From: Planomonospora_B alba
Lineage (GTDB): Bacteria; Actinomycetota; Actinomycetes; Streptosporangiales; Streptosporangiaceae
DNA length: 64,000 nucleotides
Reading direction: 5' to 3'
Assembly (NCBI RefSeq): GCF_039534085.1
Contig: NZ_BAAAUT010000011.1
Location: 89,781-153,780, forward strand
Made by a program: the position numbers and the translations under genes. This document shows, in pieces, positions 15,115 to 22,025 of the stretch. Numbering within the stretch: position 1 is the first letter of the stretch; each line of letters starts with the position of its first letter. The notes beneath the pieces were generated by a model. It did not search any database. It saw only the letters and a program-made list of their open reading frames with translations, and was not told the origin of the DNA.

Positions 15115-15257
15115 GTCCCACGCCCCGCTCCCCGGGATGGCGCCGCCTCCCTCCCTCCGGGGGGTGACGTGAAGGTGAGCACCGCGGTGTGACGCGAGTT
15201 ACCGATCTTGATTCGTAGCGTCCTGTCTCGTTCCCCCGAACCGGACAGGAGGCCCCC

Positions 15258-15998
15258 GTGCTCCGCTCCTCGCTCGCCGTCGCCACCGCCGCGGCGCTCA
15301 CCTACCTGGTCGTCCCCTCGCCGCAGGGTGACCGGATCATCCGGGTCTACGGCGATCTCAGTACGGCGGAGCACGTGGCCGTCATCGTCCCCGGCGCCGA
15401 CACCACGTCCGCCACCTTCGACGGCGGGCGGGCCAAGCCGTACAGCACCCCCGGAGGCGGGGCGCGGGCGGTGCTCGCCCAGGCGCGGGAACTGGATCCG
15501 GCAGCCCGGCTGGCCGTGGTCGCCTGGCTCGGGTACGACAGCCCGACGACCGTCAGCCTGGGGTCCGCCACCGGCTGGGCCGCGGAGAAGGGCGCCCCGG
15601 CGCTGCGGCGCTACGTGAACGAGACGCTCCGCGGCAAGCGGGTCAGCCTGCTGTGCCACAGCTACGGGTCGGTGGTGTGCGCCAAGGCCGCGCCGGGGAT
15701 CCGGGCGGACAACCTGGCCGTGTTCGGCAGCCCCGGGCTCGGCGTCTCCTCGGCGGCCGAGCTGGGCGGGGTCCCGCTCTGGGCGGGCAGCGGCACGGAG
15801 GACTGGGCGCGCAGCATCCCCAAGATCAAGGTCGGCCCGCTGGGCTTCGGCCGCGATCCCGCCGAGCCCGGCTACGGTTCCCGGGTGTTCGCGGCCGGCG
15901 CCGCCGGGCACAGCGATTACCTCGCTCCCGGCGGCGAGTCCCTGCGCAACCTCACCCTGATCGCCCTCGGGCGGACCGCCGAGGTGTCCCATGCGTGA
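15258..15998 (+). CDS. Secreted or membrane-attached alpha/beta hydrolase (DUF1023-like)
   Basis: This 246-aa protein has the nucleophile elbow CHSYGS with Ser135 and a likely catalytic histidine in AAGHSDYL near residue 219, and the strand VAVIVPGADTT at 40-50. The pattern resembles the actinobacterial DUF1023 (Abhydrolase_8) group. The N-terminus (LRSSLAVATAAALTYLVVP) is hydrophobic and may act as a signal sequence or anchor. The GTG start is preceded by AGGAGG at good spacing. The following acyltransferase gene starts eight bases before this stop, so they are coupled. Substrate is unknown; an esterase acting on a cell-envelope compound would fit. Confidence 0.85.
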   Translation: MLRSSLAVATAAALTYLVVPSPQGDRIIRVYGDLSTAEHVAVIVPGADTTSATFDGGRAKPYSTPGGGARAVLAQARELDPAARLAVVAWLGYDSPTTVSLGSATGWAAEKGAPALRRYVNETLRGKRVSLLCHSYGSVVCAKAAPGIRADNLAVFGSPGLGVSSAAELGGVPLWAGSGTEDWARSIPKIKVGPLGFGRDPAEPGYGSRVFAAGAAGHSDYLAPGGESLRNLTLIALGRTAEVSHA

Positions 15999-17178
15999 CC
16001 CGGCCGGGCTCCGTACGGCGGCGCGGGTCGAGGCGATGACGCCGCCGGGGCGGGACCGGGGGGTGGACGCGCTGCGGGCGCTGGCGATCGCCGGGGTGGT
16101 GCTGGGGCACTGGCTCGTCACGGCGTGGGTGCCCGGGCCCCGGGGGACGGTCGCCGTCTCCAGCCCGCTCGCGTTCATGCCGGAGCTCGCGCCGCTGTCG
16201 TGGGTGCTGCAGACGCTGGCGGTGTTCTTCTTCGTGGGCGGGTACGCCGCGGCACGGGGCCTGCGGACTGCGGACGGTCGGGCGCGGGCGGAGAGAGCGG
16301 GTCCGGCCCGGGCGAGAACGGACGGTCCGGCGCGGGCGGCGGGTCCGGCGTGGGTGCGGGCCAGGATGGGGCGGCTGCTGCGGCCGGTGGGCCCGCTCCT
16401 GCTGGTCTGGGCGGGGATCGCGGCGGGGCTGGCGCTGCACGGCGCGCCGTACGCGACGGTCAGGGCGCTGGCGCTCCCGGCGCTCGGGCCGATCTGGTTC
16501 CTGGCGGTCTTCGCGGCGCTCACCGCCGCCACTCCCCTGCTGCTGAAGCTGCGGCCGGGCGTCACCGCCGCCTCGGCGGCCGCGGTGGTGCTCGCGGTGG
16601 ACGCGGTCAGGTTCGGCCTGGGCGGGCCGGCCTGGCTGGGGTGGGTGAACCTCGCGGCCGGGTGGCTGGTGCCGTACATGCTGGGGGTGGCCTGGGCGGG
16701 CGGCGGACTCGCCTCCCGGCGGACGGCGGTGGCGCTGCTGGCCGGAGGGGCGGCCGGGGCGGCGGTCCTGGTGGCCGGGTTCGGCTATCCCGCGAGCATG
16801 GTGGGCGTGCCGGGGGCGGGGGTCTCGAACCTCAGCCCGCCCACGCTCGCCGCCGTCGCCTTCGGGCTCGCCCAGGTGGGGCTGGCGCTGCTGGCGCACG
16901 GGCCGCTGGAGCGGCTGATGCGCCGGCCCCGGCTCTGGGCCGCGGTGGCGCTGCTCAACCTGTCCGCTATGACGATCTTCCTCTGGCACCTGACAGTGGC
17001 TGCCGTGACCGCCCTGGCCGCACTCCGCTTCGGCGCCGTCCCGGGACTGCTCACCCCGCCCGCCCACCTCTCCTGGCTGCCGGAGCGCCTGGGCTGGCTG
17101 CCGGTGTTCGGAGGGCTGCTCGCCCTGGCGGGGGCAGCGGCGAAGCGGTTGAATGACAGAGTGTCACGATCAGCCTGA
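15991..17178 (+). CDS. Acyltransferase-family integral membrane protein
   Basis: This 395-aa protein begins with the acyltransferase-3 type motif RDRGVDALRALAIAGVVLGH, with the family histidine in LGHW near residue 37, followed by about ten membrane segments. FFFVGGYAAARGL lies near residue 79. Such proteins transfer acyl groups to sugars or lipids on the membrane. An arginine/alanine-rich cytoplasmic loop (residues 93-125) is specific to this copy. It overlaps the preceding hydrolase gene by eight bases, so acyl transfer and hydrolysis may act on the same envelope molecule; this is inference from gene order only. Confidence 0.85.
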   Translation: MRDPAGLRTAARVEAMTPPGRDRGVDALRALAIAGVVLGHWLVTAWVPGPRGTVAVSSPLAFMPELAPLSWVLQTLAVFFFVGGYAAARGLRTADGRARAERAGPARARTDGPARAAGPAWVRARMGRLLRPVGPLLLVWAGIAAGLALHGAPYATVRALALPALGPIWFLAVFAALTAATPLLLKLRPGVTAASAAAVVLAVDAVRFGLGGPAWLGWVNLAAGWLVPYMLGVAWAGGGLASRRTAVALLAGGAAGAAVLVAGFGYPASMVGVPGAGVSNLSPPTLAAVAFGLAQVGLALLAHGPLERLMRRPRLWAAVALLNLSAMTIFLWHLTVAAVTALAALRFGAVPGLLTPPAHLSWLPERLGWLPVFGGLLALAGAAAKRLNDRVSRSA

Positions 17179-17346
17179 CACGGCCCTCGCATGTTTATGA
17201 CACTGTGCCATGAAAGGCCCCTGCGACATGGAGCGATCATGACCCAGACGTCGTTCTCCGAAGTTCTGGGAGGGTGATTCGCGAGTTGACGCCCCTTTCG
17301 CCGTGAGGTTGGCAGAGGGGGGCTGGTCAGGGAAGTCGTCGCCGGG
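17179..17346. other. Gap with GTGTCA/TGACAC repeats
   Basis: GTGTCA (17161-17166) pairs with TGACAC (17176-17181) across the acyltransferase stop codon, and TGACACTG recurs near 17198. The 168-base gap carries no recognisable gene. The pair could be part of a stop signal for the upstream operon. Confidence 0.3.
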
Positions 17347-17448
17347 CTACGGGCGCGGCTGAGCGAACAAGCCCGGCTCGGTCTCGACGGGGATGCCGCG
17401 GCCGACCAGGCGCTTGAGCGTGGAACGGATGTCCTCGGTGTGCGTGGA
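17347..17448 (-). pseudogene. Fragment of an unidentified gene end (wHTH-like tail)
   Basis: The minus strand encodes HTEDIRSTLKRLVGRGIPVE then TEPGLFAQPRP and a stop, which looks like the last recognition helix and wing of a winged-helix protein. The open frame extends further up this strand but loses protein character where it crosses the monooxygenase remnant. I cannot identify the parent gene; it adds to the picture of decay between 17200 and 17935. Confidence 0.3.
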
Positions 17449-17454
17449 CGCCGG

Positions 17455-17935
17455 CGTTCCATGAACGGGTGGCGGCTCTGGCGCCCGCCCTGCGCGACCG
17501 CGTGGAGCAGATCGACGGCTGGGAGGCGGTGCACCGGTCGACCGTCCGGGTGGACCGGTTGCCCCGCTGGCATCGGCCAGGACGGCTGCGCATCGGTGAC
17601 GCCGCCCGTGCCATGTCGCCCGCGGGCGGTGTGGGTATCGACCTGGCCGTGCAGGACGCGGTGGCCACCGCGTCCTGCTGGGCCCGGTTCTCGCCCGGGG
17701 CGGCATCCCCGAGGAAGCCGATCTGGCCCGGGTGCGGTCGCGCAGGGAGCACGCCGCGAGGGTGACCCAGGCATTCCGGCTCGGGATCCTGCGGGACCTC
17801 TATCCCAAGGAGCCGGACGACGATACGACGCGGCACGTGCCGCCGATCTTCACGGCGTTCCAGGCGCCGCCGCCGCCGCGTCACCCCATGGGCCGCTTCA
17901 TCGGCATGGGGGTCAGGCCGGATCGATGGAGAACC
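17455..17935 (+). pseudogene. FAD-dependent monooxygenase, C-terminal remnant with frameshift
   Basis: The frame near 17455-17680 encodes FHERVAALAPALRDRVEQID, then VHRSTVRVDRLPRWHRPGRL and IGDAARAMSPAGGVGIDLAV, the second FAD-binding motif (GDAAH-like, here GDAARAMSP) of aromatic-ring hydroxylases. After about 17690 the coding shifts frame and continues as SRREHAARVTQAFRLGILRD and the C-terminal FIGMGVRPDR. The N-terminal half with the GxGxxG dinucleotide fold is absent. The remnant ends against the convergent ABM monooxygenase gene, whose last codons overlap it. It is not functional. Confidence 0.75.
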
Positions 17936-18239
17936 GGTCCAGCGGCCGGACGCCGCCGACCCGAGCGGTGGCGGGGGCGGCGAGCCACCGGGGGAGTCGC
18001 CGTAGGTAGCTCTGCACGAGCTCGGAGGCCATATGCGTGCGCATCGCGTCGTCGTCGGCGTACTCCTCCAGGAAAACGTAGCGTCCCGGCCGGTCGGGGT
18101 CCTGCAGTACCTCGTAGCTCAGCACGCCCTTCTCGGAGCGGGCGGCGTCCACCAGGGCGCGAGCGTGGTCGGTGAACGCCTCGAGAGCCTCCTCCCTGAT
18201 CTGGAACGTGGCGCGCAGCAGCAAGGTGTCATCGGTCAT
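17913..18239 (-). CDS. Antibiotic-biosynthesis-monooxygenase (ABM) domain protein
   Basis: This 108-aa protein is a single ABM dimeric alpha-beta barrel domain: LLLRATFQIREEALEAFTDH at the start, EKGVLSYEVLQDPDRPGRYV in the middle and EEYADDDAMRTHMASELVQS towards the end. This family includes quinol monooxygenases of the YgiN type, which act without cofactor. The ATG at 18239 follows GGAGGAG at good spacing. The gene is divergent from a TetR regulator, with two palindromes in the gap, so it is probably repressed by that TetR protein. A detoxifying role on quinones is the reasonable but unproven guess. Confidence 0.87.
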   Translation of the reverse strand: MTDDTLLLRATFQIREEALEAFTDHARALVDAARSEKGVLSYEVLQDPDRPGRYVFLEEYADDDAMRTHMASELVQSYLRRLPRWLAAPATARVGGVRPLDRFSIDPA

Positions 18240-18259
18240 CTGGTCTCCTCCAGTCCTTT

Positions 18260-18318
18260 CCAACCGTTGGGTTGGGAGTATTCATCCGCTTGAACAGGGA
18301 TGTCAACCAGACGGTTGA
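18260..18318. promoter_or_regulatory. Two palindromic TetR operators between ABM and tetR genes
   Basis: CCAACCGTTGGGTTGG (18260-18275) and TCAACCAGACGGTTGA (18303-18318) share the half-site CAACC/GGTTG. They lie in the divergent promoter region, one close to each start codon, as expected for a TetR protein that controls both itself and its neighbour. Confidence 0.65.
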
Positions 18319-18341
18319 GATAAGAGTGGTATGCTGCCCGC

Positions 18342-18944
18342 ATGCCCTACGACCCGCAGCGCACCCGGCAGGCCATCCTCGACGCCGCCGTGGAGGAGTT
18401 CTCCGCCCACGGGTTGGCCGGTGCCCGCGTCGGCCGCATCGCCGCCCGCGCGAAAGTCAACAAGGAGCGCCTGTACGGGAACTTCGGCAGCAAGGAGGAG
18501 CTGTTCGACATCGTGCTCGCACGGGAGTTGGCCCGCCTGGCCGAGGCGCTGCCGCTCACCGACGACCAGGCCGCAGACCTGCCCGCATACGCACTGGCCG
18601 TGCACGACTACCACCGGGACCACCCGCACTTCATCCGGCTGGTGCACTGGGAGGGGCTCGAACGCGGCTCGGCCGTCGCGGCCGGTCATCCGGAGCGCGC
18701 GGCCCACTACCGCAGCCGCGTCGAAGCCCTCGCCCGGGCGCAGGGACGCGGTGACCTGCCCGCCGGCGTCGCCCCCGCCCAGCTGCTGTACGGGATCTTC
18801 GCCATGGCCGTGTGGTGGGCGGCGGTGCCGCAGCTGACGATGATGATCACAGGTAACGCCGATGAGGGTGAGCGTCGGCGGGCTCTCGCGGCCATGGCCG
18901 CCAGGCTCGCTCAGCGCGAGGAACGGTCCGGTCGGCCCGGCTGA
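18342..18944 (+). CDS. TetR-family repressor (paralogue of the one at 21312)
   Basis: This 200-aa protein has the TetR N-terminal DNA-binding domain: TRQAILDAAVEEFSAHGLAG, then IAARAKVNKERLYGNFGSKE with the recognition helix at about residues 38-50. The C-terminal ligand domain includes HDYHRDHPHFIRLVHWEGLE, which closely parallels YDYHSEHPELTRLLLWEGLH in the TetR at 21312. The two proteins therefore look like duplicates with different operators. It is divergent from the ABM monooxygenase gene, the probable target. The start at 18342 is the only good methionine and follows the operators. Confidence 0.9.
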   Translation: MPYDPQRTRQAILDAAVEEFSAHGLAGARVGRIAARAKVNKERLYGNFGSKEELFDIVLARELARLAEALPLTDDQAADLPAYALAVHDYHRDHPHFIRLVHWEGLERGSAVAAGHPERAAHYRSRVEALARAQGRGDLPAGVAPAQLLYGIFAMAVWWAAVPQLTMMITGNADEGERRRALAAMAARLAQREERSGRPG

Positions 18945-19083
18945 GCCGATCACCCATCACGTGCCGACGGCGCCGACGACGTGGCCGCCGGGGCTGAGGC
19001 CGCTCACCGTGCCCGACTCGGATCCCGCCCGCCCCGCCGCGGCCCCGGGCACAGGGCGGCCGCGATCACGCGGCCGCCCGCGG

Positions 19084-19118
19084 CGCCACCCCCGGCATCG
19101 ACGGTGCCGGGGGTGGCG
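19084..19118. terminator. Strong hairpin between convergent genes
   Basis: A perfect 14-bp inverted repeat (CGCCACCCCCGGCA and TGCCGGGGGTGGCG) with a 7-base loop lies between the tetR gene ending at 18944 and the convergent gene ending at 19170. It can act as a terminator for both. Confidence 0.75.
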
Positions 19119-19169
19119 TGTCCCGGTGGACTCCGCTCCCGCCGGCGGGGATCCCTCCCGCGGATCCGC

Positions 19170-19946
19170 CTACGGTGCCGCAAGGGCGTACGGCGGGGCG
19201 GGTTGCGGGCCCGTGCCTTCGCGGGCGGCGATCCAGGAGTCGTGGAGCCACATCTGCGTGCCCCGGCGTCCCCGGCCGGAGTCCCACGCGATGTCCCGCT
19301 CGTAGGTCAAGACGGTGCCGCCGGGGCCGACGACGACCCAGCTGTAGAGGCCGGTGTCGTGGCGCGTCTTCACCTTCACGCCGGAGATCTCGGCGACGGT
19401 GCCGTCGGCCGGGGTCACGGTCTCGTCGTGCCGGTCGACCCATTGGACGCTGAGCCCGGCAGCGTGATCAGGCGCCACCCGCCGCAGGAAACGGAAGGCG
19501 GTCTCCTCGGCGCTCCGGCGGTCGGGGAGCGGCCCGTCGTCGCCGTGCCAGAGGCGGGTGAATCCGAGGATCGTGCCGTCGGTGTCGAGGACGAGGCTGG
19601 CATGGGGCCCGCCGAGGCGGTAGCCGTCGGGCTGGTGGCGGATCACGGTGACCCGGCGGTCGTCGTGCCGCTCCTCGCGTACGCCGACGATCTCCCAGGC
19701 CGGGGGGATGTGCAGGCCGGTGCCGCTCAGCGCGTCGGCCGTGAGGCGCCGGGCGTCCTCCACGCCGGCCGTCGCGGGTCCGGGGGAGTGCGGCGTGGCG
19801 CCGGCCCCGGCCTTCGTGAGGCCGGCGTCGGTCCGGCCGGATGCGGGAGGGGTCTCGTCACCGACGGTCACCGCGGAGGCCGTTCCGGCGGTGGCGAGGA
19901 CTGCGATGGCGATTCCGGACAGGGTGGCGGGGTTCAGGCGGGGCAT
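19170..19946 (-). CDS. Secreted hypothetical protein, 258 aa
   Basis: The ATG at 19946 follows GAGGAG at seven bases and gives a signal peptide (ATLSGIAIAVLATAGTASAV, cleavage likely after ASA). After a linker (residues 25-60) the mature part alternates strands and helices, with GGPHASLVLDTDGTILGFTR, AEETAFRFLRRVAPDHAAGL and WVVVGPGGTVLTYERDIAWD. The pattern of a helix followed by GxVxxxxR strands recalls PepSY-like secreted domains, but I cannot assign a family with confidence. It is co-oriented with the upstream MFS gene (75 bases apart) and may share its transcript and TetR control. Confidence 0.75.
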   Translation of the reverse strand: MPRLNPATLSGIAIAVLATAGTASAVTVGDETPPASGRTDAGLTKAGAGATPHSPGPATAGVEDARRLTADALSGTGLHIPPAWEIVGVREERHDDRRVTVIRHQPDGYRLGGPHASLVLDTDGTILGFTRLWHGDDGPLPDRRSAEETAFRFLRRVAPDHAAGLSVQWVDRHDETVTPADGTVAEISGVKVKTRHDTGLYSWVVVGPGGTVLTYERDIAWDSGRGRRGTQMWLHDSWIAAREGTGPQPAPPYALAAP

Positions 19947-20021
19947 GGGTTCGCTCCTCACACGGTGGTCTGGACGACGGGGAAGGCGGGTGGGCGTTGC
20001 GGAGAGGCGGGGTGCGGACGG

Positions 20022-21218
20022 TCAGCGGCGCCGCCCGCCGCTGTGCGCCGCGAAGACGATGACGCCCGCGCCCAGGTAGAGGCCGGCTACGACGCCGAGC
20101 GCACCCGCGAAGCCGTACGGCAGTGCGGTGGCGTAGGCGCCCAGCCCCGCGCCGAGGAAGAGGACGAATCCGTTGACGGCCATCCCCGTGCCCCGGGCGG
20201 GATGCGCGGTCTCACCCCAGATGGTGATCATCGTGGGGACCACGATGGCCACCCCGGCGACGAAGACGGAGCAGGCGATGGTGAGGCCGATGAGGGAGCC
20301 GTCCGACAGGGCCTCGGCGACCAGGCCCGCCGCTGCGAGGGCGAAGCCGGCGAGCGCCGTACGCGGCACGCCGAGGCGTGCGGCCAGCGGCCCGGCGAGC
20401 AACGAGCAGAACATCGCCGGCAGGGCGGCGGCGCGTACGAGCATGACTTCGGCGGGGGTGAAGCCGGCGAGGGCCAGATGGGGGCCCAGCAGGCTGTACA
20501 TCCCGACGAAGCCGCCCAGTACGACCAGGTGCCCCAGGGAGAGGAGCAGGGAGCGGGGCCGGACGGCGAACCGGATCAGTCCGGCGTATCGGGCCGCAAG
20601 AGGCTGGCGGGGCCTGCTCACGTCGGGTTCCCGGATGATGGTGGAGGCCGCGCCGGTGAGCGCGGCCAGCAGGACGCCGCCGCTCAGGAAGGTCCAGCGC
20701 CATCCGCCCGCGGCGGTGACGGCGGCGGCGGCCAGTTGCCCGATGATCCCGGCGCTGAGGAAGGCGACCGAGATCGCTCCGATCGCGGTGGCGCGCGGTC
20801 GCGGGGGCAGGGCCTCACCGAGGAACGCCAGGGCCGTCGGTGCGAATGCGGCGGCCGCGGCGCCCTGTACGGCCCGCAGCCCGGCCAGGGCGCCCGTCGA
20901 AGGCGCGAAGCCCACCGCCAGCGTCGCGACCGTGAGCGCCGCGAGCCCGATGACCAGGACCCGGCGACGGCCGAAGTGATCCGACAGCGGTCCGTAGACC
21001 AGGAATCCCACCGCGTAGGACAACGAGTACCCCGAGGCCAGCGCGGCCGTCACTCCGGTGGGCCCGAGGTCGTCGGCCACCGGCTGCCGCAGGGGGATCG
21101 ATACGTACATCTGCATGAGGACGAGCAGTGCGGTGGTGACGAGCAGGGGGACGACGGCCGCCCCGGTGGTGGACCGGACGGGCGCCGGCGTGCGTGAAGC
21201 GTTCACAAGCGCGGGCAT
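20022..21218 (-). CDS. Major facilitator superfamily efflux transporter
   Basis: This 398-aa protein has twelve predicted membrane helices and the MFS motif GPLSDHFGRRRVLVIG between helices 2 and 3, typical of drug:H+ antiporters of the DHA1 group. The start at 21218 is preferred to an upstream in-frame codon at 21278, which would run through the operator region; GGAAAG precedes it. Helix-rich segments include TALLVLMQMYVSIPL and AVGFLVYGPLSDHFG. It is divergent from a TetR gene with matching operators, so it is most likely an inducible exporter. The substrate cannot be read from the sequence. Confidence 0.9.
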   Translation of the reverse strand: MPALVNASRTPAPVRSTTGAAVVPLLVTTALLVLMQMYVSIPLRQPVADDLGPTGVTAALASGYSLSYAVGFLVYGPLSDHFGRRRVLVIGLAALTVATLAVGFAPSTGALAGLRAVQGAAAAAFAPTALAFLGEALPPRPRATAIGAISVAFLSAGIIGQLAAAAVTAAGGWRWTFLSGGVLLAALTGAASTIIREPDVSRPRQPLAARYAGLIRFAVRPRSLLLSLGHLVVLGGFVGMYSLLGPHLALAGFTPAEVMLVRAAALPAMFCSLLAGPLAARLGVPRTALAGFALAAAGLVAEALSDGSLIGLTIACSVFVAGVAIVVPTMITIWGETAHPARGTGMAVNGFVLFLGAGLGAYATALPYGFAGALGVVAGLYLGAGVIVFAAHSGGRRR

Positions 21219-21236
21219 GGACTCACTTTCCAACTC

Positions 21237-21296
21237 CAACGATGGCGTTGTAATTGACGCTAGTGCATCGCCCGGCAAACTTCAACGCTGGCGTTG
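21237..21296. promoter_or_regulatory. Two identical-type TetR operators between MFS and tetR genes
   Basis: CAACGATGGCGTTG (21237-21250) and CAACGCTGGCGTTG (21283-21296) are palindromes differing only at one central base. They lie 46 bases apart, one in front of each divergent gene. The half-site CAACG resembles the CAACC of the paralogous TetR locus at 18260. Confidence 0.7.
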
Positions 21297-21311
21297 GATA
21301 TGCTGGCCGAC

Positions 21312-21902
21312 ATGGCCTGGAACACCGACGAGACCAGACGCAGACTCAAGGAGGCCGCAGTCGCCGAGTTCGCCGCCCGCGGCCTCGACGGCACCACGAT
21401 GGAGCGCATCGCCCGCCGGGCGGGGATCAACAAGGAGCGGCTGTACACCTACTTCGGCGACAAGTCGCAGCTGTTCGCCACGGTGCTCGCGGACGAACTG
21501 AACAAGGTCGCCGCGGCCGTTCCGCTGGACGATCTGGACGGACCCGAGGCCGTCGCCGCCTACGCCGCCGCGGTGTACGACTACCATTCCGAGCACCCCG
21601 AGCTGACCCGGCTGCTGTTGTGGGAGGGCCTGCACGACCTTCCCGAGGTGCCCGACGAGGAGTCCCGCACCGACTACTACCGCACGAAGGTCGCCGCCTT
21701 CGCCCGGGCGCAGCGGGCCGGCCTGATCGGCGACGAGATCCCGGCGGCCGACCTCGCCTTCCTCGTCCTCGCCCTCGCGGGCTGGTGGTACGCGGTTCCG
21801 CAGATGGCCCGCATGATGCACGCCGACGATCGGGCGGCTCCGGACACGGCCAGGGCGGCCCTCATGCGAGCCGCCGCGAAACTGAGCGCCAAGCAGGCGT
21901 AG
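21312..21902 (+). CDS. TetR-family repressor (paralogue of the one at 18342)
   Basis: This protein of about 196 aa has the TetR helix-turn-helix in MERIARRAGINKERLYTYFG and the ligand-binding part with YDYHSEHPELTRLLLWEGLH and LALAGWWYAVPQMARMMHAD. Start choice is uncertain: in-frame ATG codons exist at 21300 and 21312 and a TTG at 21294, but the TTG lies within the second operator. The ATG at 21312 matches the length of the paralogue. It should repress the divergent MFS gene and itself. A hairpin separates it from the convergent SARP gene. Confidence 0.9.
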   Translation: MAWNTDETRRRLKEAAVAEFAARGLDGTTMERIARRAGINKERLYTYFGDKSQLFATVLADELNKVAAAVPLDDLDGPEAVAAYAAAVYDYHSEHPELTRLLLWEGLHDLPEVPDEESRTDYYRTKVAAFARAQRAGLIGDEIPAADLAFLVLALAGWWYAVPQMARMMHADDRAAPDTARAALMRAAAKLSAKQA

Positions 21903-21992
21903 GCCCGAGCCCGTGCGGCGGGCCGGATCGCCGGCACCGGACCGGCACGAGGGCGCCGACACGGCCTGCGCGGCCACCGCTCGCTCTCCGGC

Positions 21993-22016
21993 CGGCCAGG
22001 TGATCCTGCCTGGCCG
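21993..22016. terminator. Hairpin between convergent tetR and SARP genes
   Basis: CGGCCAGG and CCTGGCCG form a perfect 8-bp stem with an 8-base loop in the 123-base gap between the two convergent stops. A bidirectional terminator is the simplest reading. Confidence 0.5.
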
Positions 22017-22025
22017 CCGGCGGGG

